Shown here: piece after piece, positions 1-11,666 of the stretch
How positions within the stretch are numbered: the stretch's first letter is position 1
Layout of the letters: the number at the start of each line of letters is the position of its first letter
Source: Dasypus novemcinctus
Taxonomy: Eukaryota > Chordata > Mammalia > Cingulata > Dasypodidae
DNA length: 64,000 nucleotides
Direction: 5' to 3'
Assembly (NCBI RefSeq): GCF_030445035.2
Contig: NC_080683.1
Coordinates: 119,583,225-119,647,224 of the forward strand
Translations under genes and position numbers: made by a program
The notes under the pieces: model-generated
Database searches by the model: none
What the model was told of the DNA's origin: nothing
What the model saw: only the letters and a program-made list of their open reading frames with translations

Positions 1-139
1 CTGCACATCACAGCAAAATGCTGGCACCAGAAAGTTATCTAGATTTCCAAAATAGATAGTATGTAATATTTAACTTGGGCAGAAAATGTGGTTTTATTTT
101 TTCAAACTTATCTTTGAGAGTATTATTTGAGTATTCCCA

Positions 140-649
140 TGTATTAGTCAGTGTTCTCCAGAGAAACATAACTGACAATATACAGCACACATACCTACAC
201 ATACACACAAATCCCCCTAAACATATATATATATTTGTATGTATGTAAACATTATGAGATTTATTATAAGAATTCACCTACATGAGTGTGGAGGTTGGCA
301 AATCCAAATTCCATAGGACAGGCTGTAAGTTGGAAATTCTGATGAGAGTTTCGATGAATTCCCCAGGACACACTGACTGGGTGAAGGAGAGATAGAAATT
401 CTTTTTTCTGACTGCTGAAATCATCCATTTTCCCTTTAAGGATTTCATCTGATTGGATGAGACTTCTCACATTGCTGAAGGCAATCGCCTTTGTGGATTG
501 TAGATGTAATCACTCATAGATGCAATCAACTGACTAATGATTTAAATCTGTGAAATACCTTCAGAAAACCAAACAAGCCAGTGCTTGCTTGTCTAGAAAA
601 ATGGGACACCACAACCTAGCCAAGTTGACACATGAAATTTGCCACCACA
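140..649 (-). mobile_element. Solitary MaLR/MLT-type LTR, antisense
   Basis: The plus strand starts TGTATTAGTCAGTGTTCTCC and ends GCCACCACA. This is the reverse complement of an LTR with TGT...ACA ends, as in mammalian ERVL-MaLR solo LTRs. Near the left end is an AT-rich stretch (ATATATATAT, about 222-234). The CCAAGTTGACACAT block near 620-633 lies close to the LTR 5' end. No convincing 5-bp target duplication was found (flanks TCCCA and TCTTG), so the ends may be a few bases off or eroded. No internal retroviral sequence is attached. Confidence 0.7.
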
Positions 650-1439
650 TCTTGGAACTGCTTAGTGTAGCAAGTTTGTTTCAGTTCAGGTGAAGTAGTA
701 AGCTGAGTTCCCATATTCAAGGACAAAGTAGAATGTTTTCCAAAGCTTTTGCACTGATAACTTTATTTTCCATGGGTGCAGAAAAAATGTATAAACTTTC
801 TTCCTGGCTTGTCTTCCATAGTCACTGTACAGGAAACAAGGATTGCCCACTTGCTAGTACAAAGATGGCATGGTTGATGAGACTGAGAGGTGGTGACACT
901 TGTGGTCCTGAATTAAGCTTAAGGTATATTTGCAGTGATCTCAGTCAGGGCTACCTTCTAATTTTTCTTGATGTCTAAGGAAGATGCTGTTGTTTTATAT
1001 CACCACAGAGAAAAACTACTGAGCTCCAAGCCTGAGGGTTTCATGCTTTGTAAAATGAAGAACACACACAATTTCAGGCTGTGCCTCTCGTACTCTTCTT
1101 CTAGGCCCATGTGCCCTAGAAGATGTCTCCTTTCCACACTGCTGCCAGATAAAGGCCTAAGGAGGGTGGAACAGATGCAAACTTCCAGGAAGAAAGGACA
1201 GTCTTGTACAAATGGGTTATTAAGTCTGATTTTGGAAAGTAAAAGGTTGACCTGTTCAACAGATGAGCTGTGAAGTCAAGGGAAGCAGTGTGACTAAGTC
1301 CTTGAGAACATCTCAGGTTAACAGCAAATAGTTTGGATTTAACCTAAGTCTAACCAGTTGATGAACTTGAGGTCTTAAAACAGAAACTGAAATTTATTCA
1401 CAAGGATGAATTTGGGGTACCACATATAAAAAAGAGTAC
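650..1439. other. Non-genic stretch, no recognised feature
   Basis: Two overlapping short ORFs occur here (733-978 and 968-1273, plus strand). Their translations match no family I recognise and no splice-site or codon pattern supports them. I see no repeat I can name. Confidence 0.5.
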
Positions 1440-3470
1440 TTCAGACAGATATTTAATTCATTCTTTTTCAGCCCTTCTTCTTTTTTAATAGGAGCATTGA
1501 CCTTTATATTTCTTTCTGAATTCTACTTTAGCCCTGTGCCACAAGTTTCCATGTGTAATAATTTCATTTTCATCGAGTTTTAAATTTTCAGGTATTCATT
1601 ATGATTAATTTGTTGATTACTCTTAATTGGAAAAAAGTATTCTAAAAGATATAAAAATATGAGCTCTCTTTAAGTCTTATTGTTTCCACTGTTGTCACTA
1701 TTTATGACATTGATGTTGATTTTCACCTAAATGCTTCTGCTTCCAGAGAACATGATCGGCATGATGTAGGACTTGCTGTATGTCCTACTAGTTTGTCAGT
1801 TTTCACAATTATTCTGCATTTGCTGAAGAGGAATGCTAATTTTACAGCTTTCTACATATATCTATTAGATCAAACTTGTTATTATGCTGTCAGATATTCT
1901 ATATCATTAATAATTACCTGTTTCAGATACCAATTACTAGAAAAAAAGCATTAAACTCCCCATCTAAAACTGTAAGTTGATAATTTTTCTTTATATTACA
2001 TCAGTTTTGCTTTATATTTTTTAAGTCTATACTGTTACTGCAGGTAATTTTACATTATTTTAGCTTCTGATGAATACATCCTTTGCATTATAAACTGATA
2101 CTCAGTATTTGAAATTACGCATTTAGCCTTAAATTCTATGTGATCTCTTGCCATTACAACTACTTGTTTTCTTTTGTTCAGTATTTCCTCATATAAAATT
2201 TTTCATTCATTTACTTTAAAACTTCTTGCAATGTTTTCAGGTGCAACTGCTATGAATAGCATATAGCAGGATTTTCTTTCCTTTTTTAAAAAATTTTCTA
2301 CTGACTGTCTTTTTAAATTGAAGCTTGACTTAAGTCCCCTGATTTTTATTGTGATTTCTCATGTATTTTGAAGCATTTTTTCAATAGTCTGTTACGTAGC
2401 TATTTTTGACATGTTGATTCACTTCCTGCCTTCCTGGGATTGTTTGCTCAGGTTGTTTTTATTAATATTACTCTTTCTTAAGCCAACATTGGTTTGGGAG
2501 TTTTACTATTACAATTTGAATAAAACTACAAAGTTCAAGTTCACTCTCTTCCTGAACAACACAAAGATTTCAGAATGCTTTAATTCTAACTACATTCCCA
2601 CATATCATATGTGTTATTCTATTCTTGCATTGGAGCTTAATGCATATTTTAATGCAATAAACTGAGCTTTACTATTATTTTTAGATTGTCAATATTTATT
2701 TGGATTACCACATCTATATCAAAATCTTCACTCACCATTCCTTCTCTCTTCATAGACCATACTTATGGAAAGAAATTTTCTTTCTTTATAAAATATATGC
2801 TTTAGAATTTGCTTTAGTAAGATTCTACTGGTGCTAAGTTTCTTGTCTTCTTGTCACAATATTTTTCACTCTTGAAATAGTTTTCTTCTTTGATGAAATT
2901 TTGATTTGTTTTTAACCATTTGGAAGACAGTGTTCCATCACTTCATGTGTTCCATTGCTGTGGTTGAAGTATCATCTGTCATTCTTACTTGTGTCTCTTT
3001 GTAGGTGATTTGTTTTTTTATCTCTGCCTTTCTGCTTTTCAGATGTCTTATTCGTCTTTTTTTCCCTTGAAGTTTCACTATGATACTTTTAGAGGTGGGC
3101 TTATTTTTTGTAAGACTTGTTCTGTTTGATGTATTATTATCATGATATGTTCTCCCTGGGGTTGGAGATGCTTCCTAATATCTCAATAATCTTCTAAAAA
3201 ATTCTAGGAGGTCTGTCTTTAAAATGTTCTATGTCTCCTCAATGTCTTTTCTTTTTTTCCATCATGTCTTTTAACCATTACCATGTTTCTCTCTGTGCTC
3301 CAGTAAATCAATTCTCTATTTTTCTGCTACAAAGCTGCTGTTTAAATTACTTTTAATCATAAATCATATAACATTACTTTTAACTATTCAATATTTTTTG
3401 TTAAATTAATTACTTTCAATTTTACTTCTGGAATTTTGCTTAAATTCATCAACAATCAAATTAACAGGTC
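1440..3470 (-). mobile_element. Old, eroded L1 fragment (ORF2 5' part to ORF1 region), antisense
   Basis: The T-rich plus strand follows the reverse complement of L1 coding sequence. Near 1520-1545 is the degraded counterpart of the ORF2 segment whose antisense reads 'GCCCTGTGCCACAAGTTT'. Near 1735-1760 is the antisense of the endonuclease SDH region (CTTCCAGAGAACATGAT). From about 2940 to 3260 it resembles antisense ORF1 (CTATGATACTTTTAGAGGTG). Every frame is riddled with stops. The 3' half of the element is missing. Borders are approximate because divergence is high. Confidence 0.6.
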
Positions 3471-3479
3471 AAATATGGT

Positions 3480-3778
3480 ATATATATAAAATGGGTTGCT
3501 ACACAATAATAATGAATATATTATAACTGTGAACATAAATGGATCTCAAAAGTAATAATTTTGAGAAAATAAGAAACCAAAAGAATAGATGCAGTGTGAT
3601 TTCATTTATGAAGCCTTTAGATATATGTATAGCTAAGTATTATATTGGTTAAGAGAGGATAAGTAAAAAATATGGTAATAATTAACTTATAAGTATGGGT
3701 AGTGATTACTATGGATGAGGAGGGAGGGCTCTTTATTGACAAAAATCACACATGGATCCTCTTAGGTGCTGTAAATTT
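3480..3778 (+). mobile_element. Old L1 3' UTR-like fragment, sense
   Basis: The A-rich sense strand carries the order typical of old L1 3' UTRs: GGATCTCAAAAGTAATAATTTTGAG near 3541, then GATGCAGTGTGATTTCATTT near 3587. It lies in the opposite orientation to the L1 fragment on its left, so it is a separate insertion or an inverted piece. It ends where the TTCC repeat begins. Confidence 0.5.
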
Positions 3779-3864
3779 CCTTCCTTTCCTTCCTTCCTTC
3801 CTTCCTTCCTTCCTTCCTTCCTTCCTTCCTTCCTTCCTTCCTTCCTTCCTTCCATCCATCCATC
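3779..3864. repeat. (TTCC)n microsatellite with a short (CATC)n end
   Basis: About 70 bases of almost perfect TTCC units (GGAA on the minus strand) finish with four CATC units. The array abuts the 3' end of the antisense L1-like block that follows, so it may have grown from that element's tail. Copy number is likely to vary between individuals. Confidence 0.95.
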
Positions 3865-3865
3865 A

Positions 3866-5620
3866 CAAAGAACATTCCATTAAAAAACCTAAGAGGTTCC
3901 TATATAACCCACTTCCCAACCCCTACACCCATTATTTTTGTAAATTGTATTTTCTGAAGGTATATACATCTTGAAAAATGTTACATTAAAAAACATAAGA
4001 GGTTCCTGTATACCCCATACCTCCCCACCCCACTCCTCCCACACCAACAATCTCCCCTATCATTGTGGCACATTCAACACACTCAGTGAAAATATTTTAG
4101 AGCACTACTGCACCACATGTATAATAGCTTACCTGTAGTCCACACACTCTCACCCAGGACATTCAGCGGGTTATGACAGGATATATAAAATCCAGCATTG
4201 GACCCTGTAATACCACTTAGGACAACTCAAAGTCCCCAGAATGCCCCCACATCACATATCTTCTTCCCTCTCCCTGCCCTCAGCAACTACTGTGGCCACT
4301 TTCTCCACCTCAATGTTACAATTTCTTCTATAATTAGTCACAATGTTTCATAGTAGAATATCAGTAAGTCCACTCTAATCCATATTTTATTCCTCCATTC
4401 TGTGGACCCTGGGATGGTGAGATCCACTCCATCTCTAGATCAAGAGGTGGGCTTAGATTCCACATGGACGATGGATGCAATTCTTCTGCTTGTAGTTGTA
4501 GGCACTCTTGGTTCCCTGGTGTGGTGGTTGACCATCTTCACCTCCCTGTTAGCTGACCTGGGTAAGTCCAATGAACCAGAGAGTAGGAGTTAAACTCTGC
4601 TAAGGCTCAGGGCCCAGCTGGCACATGGGTGGTCCAGAGACTCAAGTCCCCTGAGTATACACCATCTCTAGTGCCAACCACAGGTTCCGTAAAAATGACA
4701 GAAGAGCCATGTGTAGAAAGGTCGCATCTGAGTCCAGCAACATCACACTCAGGAGCACAAATTCCAAAGTAGGTCCCTCTGACATGGGACAGAACTCCAA
4801 ATCCATCTGCCATAACCATACAGTCTGTGGTTCTCTGTAATTTTCAGGAGAACCAGTACCTAGGGTTGCATCTACTTTGGCTTTTTCTGGGGTCCTGCTG
4901 AGGTGTGTGTAAGCATGACCCCTCTGATGACCTCCTGACTCTTTTTTGAAGACTCTTAACCATATAAATTCATTTGTCTTTGCCATTTCCCCCTTTAATC
5001 AAGGTCAAAAAGCAGTTTTTAACACATGATCCTACATGCAGGCTGAGATATTCTGTTGGTCTGAGTTGACCCTTTTATTCAAGATCTCTTTCTAGTTGCA
5101 TCACCAGCTAGTGATTGGTAGTAATCCCTCAATACCAGGGAGGCTTATCCCTGGAAGTCATGTCCCATGCTGGGGGGAAGGTAATGCATTTACATACTGA
5201 CTTTGGCTTAGAGAGTGGCCACATTTGAGCAACATGGAGGCTTTCAGGAGATAACTCTTAGGCACCCTGCAGCTCTAGGCTTGTGCATATTTCAGGCACA
5301 CAGGCTCATAAGCTTAGTCATCAGTATCAGGGGCTCATTATTGGACCATCCTTCCTTATTGGTCTTTGCCACTGCACTTGGGGGACTATTGCTGTTCCAT
5401 TGGAGAATGTGACAAAGCTCCCCTGGTTGGGAACTCAGCACTCCCTCAATTGACATTTGTGGCTGTAACTACTATGAAAATACCCAACATATATGAGAAC
5501 ATTTTTATGTCCCCTACATACATGCCCAAGAGAACTCTCCCCCACCCATGTCCCCCCCATCAATAACAACCTTCCCCGCCCATAGTTGAACCTCTCTGTG
5601 GTCCAAAATTTCTTCAACAA
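3866..5620 (-). mobile_element. C-rich antisense block, probable xenarthran L1 3' UTR
   Basis: The plus strand is C-rich with frequent CCCC runs. It starts with an AAGAGGTTCCTATATAACCC-type end that parallels the 3' ends of the L1s at 5.87 and 56.47 kb (GGGGACTCCC and GGAATCCC at the same place). No ORF2 sequence follows on the right, so the copy would be 5' truncated near 5620. The 3' terminal block occurs twice, at 3878-3910 and 3984-4016. Short ORFs inside (4402-4593 plus, 4642-4986 minus) show no retroelement motif and are taken as chance. Assignment to L1 rests on memory of the sequence type and on the shared end. It could instead be internal sequence of an endogenous retrovirus. Confidence 0.5.
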
Positions 5621-7183
5621 TGAAGCTTAATATATTGCCAAATTAATTAATGGAAATTGAAATATGGTGATGGTTTTAAAGTTTAGAAATAGAATACATA
5701 CCAATTTAGAAATACTAAAATAAAGTAAAAATAAATTGGTGTTAAAAAAATGAAAAATATTATAAAGCTTTGTTTTTAACATTTTGCCTTTCACCACTAT
5801 AATAGGTGTTGCCCTGTATGTACAGTGGCAAGGCACTTTCCTTCATTTCTTCCTCAGTTCTACATCCTTCCTTTATTTTTTTTCTTATAATTTTTAGTTT
5901 TGTCTTCGAAAAAGTTTTAGATCACAGTAAATCACATATACAATATAGGGGACTCCCATATATCCAACATCAAACCCTTTTCCCCTTTACCCAGCAATGA
6001 TCTTTTTACATGTTCATGTTATATTTGCTGCAACTGATTCACAGATTTTGAAACATAGCTGTCAAACATGGTTCCATTTTTGTTCACATTGCAGTTTATA
6101 TTTTAGACTGTACACATTTTAAAATTTTTAGTTTTCTTATGTTTTACATTTTAGTTTACATTTTAGCTTATAGACTTTTATACACTTTTGGTGTAATTTA
6201 ACATGTCCTATATCCATCATTACATGATCTTGTGGAGCACTTCCATTGCCCCCCAGATGCCCTGCTTCCATCTATTCTATACCTCTCTTCCCCTCCCCTC
6301 AGGGCCTACAGAGACAATCAATCTTCACTATTTCAGGGACCAGATTTACAGATACTTGCAACAATGCCGAGGGCTTGACATCTTAGACTGCCCTAACCTA
6401 TTGGGAGCCCCTGATTCTCTTGAAAGACCCAATTCCCTCTGTTTGAGAACATTAGGTCACCCCAAGATGTGGGTACACCTTAACACTCATTGTATGGGTC
6501 TCCACCCAATAATATAACACACTATGACAAAATGAGCACTCCTAGACTCCCTAGAAGTCTGCCCCTGTACCAGATACCCCCCCCCTGAAGCATGTTAAAC
6601 ATGTAATGCTTCCTTATTATATTTTCTAAAGAGTTTTCTCAACATTATAGTTTCAAACATATACCTGACAGTCTTTCATATTCAACTGTCACCCCCATCC
6701 CTCCCCGAATTCCCCCATCTGACTCATCCTGCCAACCCTAGCCCACCTCAAGCCTGCAAAGCCCACCCAAAGGTATCCCTATGCCCCCATCTTATCCCTT
6801 CCCTGTACAAATACTTGACCCATGTAGGCATCAGCTCACAACCTTCCTTTCCCCCTCAAATTCCTTTAAGCCTATCTTTTACTCTCTAGCTCTCTGAGAT
6901 AGCTTGGTTTGCTTGTTTCATATCAGAGAGATCATGTAGTATTTGTCCTTCAATGCCTGGCTTGCTTCACTCAACATAAGGTCCTCAAGATTCATCCATG
7001 TTATCACATATGTTTGTACTATATTCCTTCTTATAGCTGAGTGGTATTCCATTGTATGTATATATCACATTTTATTTTTCCAGTCATCTGTTGATGGGCA
7101 TTTGGGTTGATTCCAACTTTTGACAATAGTGAGTAATGGTGCTATGAACATAGGTATGCATATATCAGTTCATGTCCTTATTT

Positions 7184-10100
7184 TCAGCTCTTCTGGGTGT
7201 ATTTCAGTGGAATTGTTGGGTCATATGGCAAATCTATAACTAACTTTTTGAGAAACCACCAAATTGTCCTCCAGAATGGCTGGATCCTTCTGCATTCCCG
7301 CCAGCAGTGGATGAGCGTTCCCATTCCTTCACATCCTCTCCAGCACTTGTAGTTTTCTATTTTTTTGATAGCTGCCAGTCTTATGGGAGTAAGATGGTAT
7401 CTCATTGGAATTTTGATTTGCATTTCCCTAATAGCTGGTGATTTTGAGCATTTTTTTCATGTGCTTTTTAGCCATTTGTATTTCTTCTTCAGAGAAGCAT
7501 CTGTTCAAATCTTTTTTTAAATGGTTTGTTTGGCTTTTTATTTTCACAATATAGGAGTTCTTTATATATGCAGGATATGTCTCCTATCAGATATATGGTT
7601 CCCAAATATTTTCTCCCATTGGGTAGGCTCTCTTTTCACTTTTTTTGGAAATCCTTTGAGGTGCAAAAGGCTTTAATTTTGAGGAAGTCCCATTTATCTA
7701 TTTGTTCTTTTGCTGCCTGCGCTTTGGGTGTGAAGTTCATGAAGCCATTTCCTATTACAAGATCCTGTAGATGCTTCCCTAGATTGTTTTCCAAGGTCTT
7801 TATGGTCTTGGCTCATACATTTAGGTCTTTGATCCATCTTGAGTTGGTTTTGTATAAGGTGTGAGACAGTAATCCTCTTTCATTCTTTTGCATATGGATA
7901 TCCAATTCTCTAGGCACAATTTGTAGAAGAGCCATTCTCTCCTAGTTGAGTGGGCTTGGTGGCCTTGTTGAATATCAGATGAGTGTATATATGAGGATCT
8001 ATATCGGAACCCTCTATTCGGTTCCATTGGTCAGTGTGTCTATCCATGTGCCAACACCATGCCATTTTCAATACTGTAGTTTTGTAATATGTTTTGAAGT
8101 CAGGTAGTATGATTCCACCAGTTTCATTTTTCTTTTTCATTATATCTTTTGCTGCTCAGGGCCTCTTTCCTTTCAAATAAATTTCATACTTAGTTATTTC
8201 AGTTCATTAAAAAATGCTGTGTTGATATATATTGGGATTGCATTGAATCTGTAGGTCAGTTTTGATAGGATATACATCTTAATAATATTTAGTCTTCCTA
8301 TCCATGAACAGGGAATATTCTTCCATTTATTTAGGTCTTTGATTTCCTTGAATAGTGTTGTGTAGTTTTCTGTGTATAAGTCTTTTACATCTTTAGTTAA
8401 ATTTATTCCTAGGTATTTGATTTTTTAATATACTCTTGTAAATGGTATTTGTTTCTTGATTTCCACCTCAGATTGCTCATCATTGGTGTACAGAAATGCT
8501 ACTGACTTTTGTGCACTTATCTTATAACCTGCGACTTTACTGAACTCATTTATAAGTTCTAGAAACTTTGTTGTAGACTTTCAGGGCTTTCTATGTGTAG
8601 GATCATGTCATCTGCAAATAGTGAAATTTTGACTTCTTCCTTTCCTATTTGGATCCTTTGGTTCTTGCCTCAGTGTTTGAGCAAGTACTTCTAACACAAT
8701 GTTAAATAGAAGGGGTGATAGTGAACATCCTTGTCTTGTTCCTGATCTTAGAGGGAAAGATTTTTGGATTTCACCATTGTAAATGATGTTGGCTGTGGGT
8801 TTATCATATTCTATTTCAATCTTTTGCAGTGTTTTTATAAAGAAAGGGTGCTGTATTTTGTCAAATGCTTTTTTTGCTTCTATAGATATGATCATGTGAT
8901 TTTCTTCCTTCCATCTGTTTATGTGGTGTATTACATTAATTGATTTACTTATGCTGAACCATCCTCGCATACCAGGAATGAATCCAACTTGGTCGTGGTG
9001 TATAACTTGTTTAATGTGTTGTTGAATACGATTAGCAAGTATTTTGCTGATGATTTTCACATCGAGATTCATTAGAGATTGGGCTGTAATTTTCCTTTCT
9101 TGTGTTGTCTTTGTTTGGCTTTGGTTGGGGTAATGTTGGCACCATAAAATGAGTTAGGCAATGTTCCTTCTATTTTGATTTTTTTTGGAAGAGTTTAAGC
9201 AAGATTGGTGTTAGTTCTTTCTGGAATGTTTTGTAGAATTCACCTGTGAAGCCATCTGGCCCAGGGCTCTTCTTAGTTGGGAGGGTTTTAGTGACTGATT
9301 ATATCTCTTTACTTGTGATTGGTTTGTTTAGATCATCGATTTTTTTCTTTTGTCAATGTAGGATGCTTATGTGTTTCTAGGAATTTGTTCACTTCTGTGA
9401 AATTGTCTTTCTAGTTGGAATATAGTTTTTCAAAGTATCCTCCAATGATAGACTTTATTTCAGTGGTGTCAGTGGTGATATCCCCTTGCTCATTTCTTAT
9501 TTTGTATATTTGCAACTTTTCTCTTTTTTTTTCCTTTGTTTTTCTGGCTAAGAGTTTGCCAGTTTTATTGATCTTTTCAAAGAATCAGTTCTTTGTTTTG
9601 TTCATTTTTTCAAGTGCTTTCTTATTTTCCATTTCATTTAGTTTTGCCCTGATCTTTGTTATTTCTTTCTTTGGGGTTAGTTTGTTGTTTTTCTACTATT
9701 TCATCCAAGTGTCCAATTAGTTCTTCAATGTTAGCTCTTTCTTCTTTTTTGATGTATGAATTTATGGCTATGAATTTCCCTCTCAGTACAGTTTTTGCTG
9801 TGTCCCATAAGTTTTGATATGTTGTGTTATCATTTTCTTTAGTCTCAAGGTAGTTATTGATTTCTGTTGAGATTTCCTCCTTGACCCAGTGCTTTTCTAA
9901 GAGTGTGCTGTTTAACTTCCAAATCTTGGTGCCAAATCTGGATCACTGGCACTTGTAGATTTCCAGCTTCATTCCACTGTGGTCAGAGAAATTATTTTGT
10001 ATGATTTCAACATTTCTGAATTCACTGAGACTTTCTTTGTGGCCTAGCATGTGGTCTATCTTGGAGAATGATCCATGTGCACTTGAGAACAATGTATATC

Positions 10101-10666
10101 CTACTCTATTTGGGTGCAATGTTCTGTATATGTCTATTAGGTCCAGATCTTCTAATATATTGTTCAAAGTCTTTGTTTATTTATTGGTTCTCTTTTGAGA
10201 TGTTCTGTCCAATGGTGACAGTGGTGTGTTAAATTTCCCCACTATAATTGTGGAGGCATCTGTTCTTTCCCTTAGTTTCTCCAGTGTTTGCCTCATGTGT
10301 TTGGAGGCACCCTTGTTAGGGTCATAAATGTTTATAATTGTTCTTTCTTTTTGAAAGATTATCCCTTTCACTAAAATATAGCATCCTTCTTTGTCTCTCA
10401 TAATAGTTTTGCATTTAAAGCCTATTTTGTACATTATTAATATAGCTACTCCTTCCCTTTTTTGGTTATTGTTTACCTGTAAGATTGTTTTCCAGGCATT
10501 CACTTTAAATCTCCTTGAATCCCTGGGTCTAAGATGTGTTTCTTGTAGACAGCATGGGTCTACAAGATGGGTCATATTTCCTTATCCAATTTTCCAATCT
10601 GCATCTCTTAACAGGTGGGTTTAATCCATTGACATCCAGTGTTATTACTTTCAAGGAATCACTCAT
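7184..10666 (-). pseudogene. L1 ORF2 (endonuclease-reverse transcriptase), broken
   Basis: ORF2p is the enzyme of L1 target-primed reverse transcription: an APE-like endonuclease, then a reverse transcriptase and a C-terminal Cys-rich segment. The ATG at 10666-10664 starts a match to the ORF2 N-terminus including VNGLNPPVKR, which holds the first catalytic Asn. Endonuclease pieces lie at 10177-10575 (QETH present; GDFN reads GKFN) and 9943-10167 (IDH and SDH present). The RT piece at 8608-9072 has [10 protein letters not shown] where active L1s have SIDAEKAFDK, and lacks about 10 residues just before YDKPTAN. FADD is intact at 8607-8618 but in another frame. C-terminal pieces are at 7910-8140, 7821-8027 and 7184-7423 (HCWRECRRIQPFW). 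At 3,483 nt it is roughly a tenth shorter than the human ORF2, so there are deletions. Non-functional. Confidence 0.92.
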
Positions 10667-10731
10667 ATTAACTACATTTTCTTTGGATTTCTGTTTGTCT
10701 GCTTGATTTTTTCTCCCCTCTTTTTGTCATT

Positions 10732-11666
10732 TTAGTTGTTCTTACACTGTCCTCCAATTCTGTCTCTCCTGTTTTTTCTTTCCTCCTGCAGAACTCCCTT
10801 TAATATTTCTTGAAGGGCAGGTTTCTCATTGGCATACTGTCTTTATTTCTGTTTATCTGTGAATATTTTGAACTCTCCATCATTTTTGAATGCTGACTTT
10901 GCTAGATAGAGTATTCTTGGTTAGAAATTCTTTTCTTTTAATTCCTTGATTATGTCATACCACTATCTTCTTGCTTCCATGGTTTCAGATGAGAAATCAG
11001 TACTTAATTTTATGGAGTCTCCCTTGTATGTGATATTTCTCTTTTCTCTTGCTGCTTTTAGTATTTTCTCTTTGTCTTGTGCATTGGATAATTTGACAAA
11101 TATATGTCTTGGGGTAGGCCTGTTGGGATTTATGCTTTTTGGCATGTGCTGTGCTTCCTGGACACATACAGCATCTCTCTAAATAGGTTTGGGAAAATTT
11201 CAGCCATTATTTCCTCCAACATCCCATCTATCCCCTTTCCCTTCTCTTGTCCTTCTGGGATGCCTATAATGTATATGTTTGTGCATTTTGCATTGTCATT
11301 CAGGTCTCTAAGTCCTTCCGGGATTTTTTCTACTTTTTTATTGGTCACTTCTACTATCTGTTTGATTTCAGATGTACTGTTTCCCATATCACTAGTTCTT
11401 TCCTCTGCCTCTTCAAATCTGCTTTTATTTTCTGAGAGTGTATTTTTAATTTCTTGGATTGTGCTGTTGATCCCCATCCTATCCGTTATCTTTTCCTGTA
11501 TGATTGCACTTTCTTCCATATGGTCTCCAAGTGTTTTCTTAATATGCTTAATCTCTTCCTTTACTTCATTAAATTGGTCCATTATACATGTTTTGAGAGT
11601 TTTAATTAGTTGTTCAGTGTTCCACTCCTCTTCCCGGTTTTTAGTTTGTTCATTGGATTGGACCAT
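10732..11666 (-). pseudogene. L1 ORF1 (RNA-binding coiled-coil protein), broken
   Basis: ORF1p is the trimeric nucleic-acid chaperone that coats L1 RNA. The start chosen is the ATG at 11666 (MVQSNEQTKN). Residues 1-110 are rich in E, K and Q and fit the coiled coil. The RRM follows with IYIIGIPEGQEKGKGIDGM. A frameshift near 11140 moves the reading to the frame with NPNRPTPRHIFVKLSNAQDK (10963-11145), then a TAG follows MEARR. The C-terminal domain goes on in degraded form (AFKNDGEFKIFTDKQK, then NEKPALQEILKGVLQEE) to a TAA at 10732-10734. The span is about 311 codons, close to the usual length. At least three inactivating changes are visible. Confidence 0.9.

Noticed and set aside
4402..4593. 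Small membrane protein (hydrophobic ORF of 63 codons)
   Set aside because: It lies in a C-rich retroelement block on the strand opposite to its sense direction, with no supporting context.
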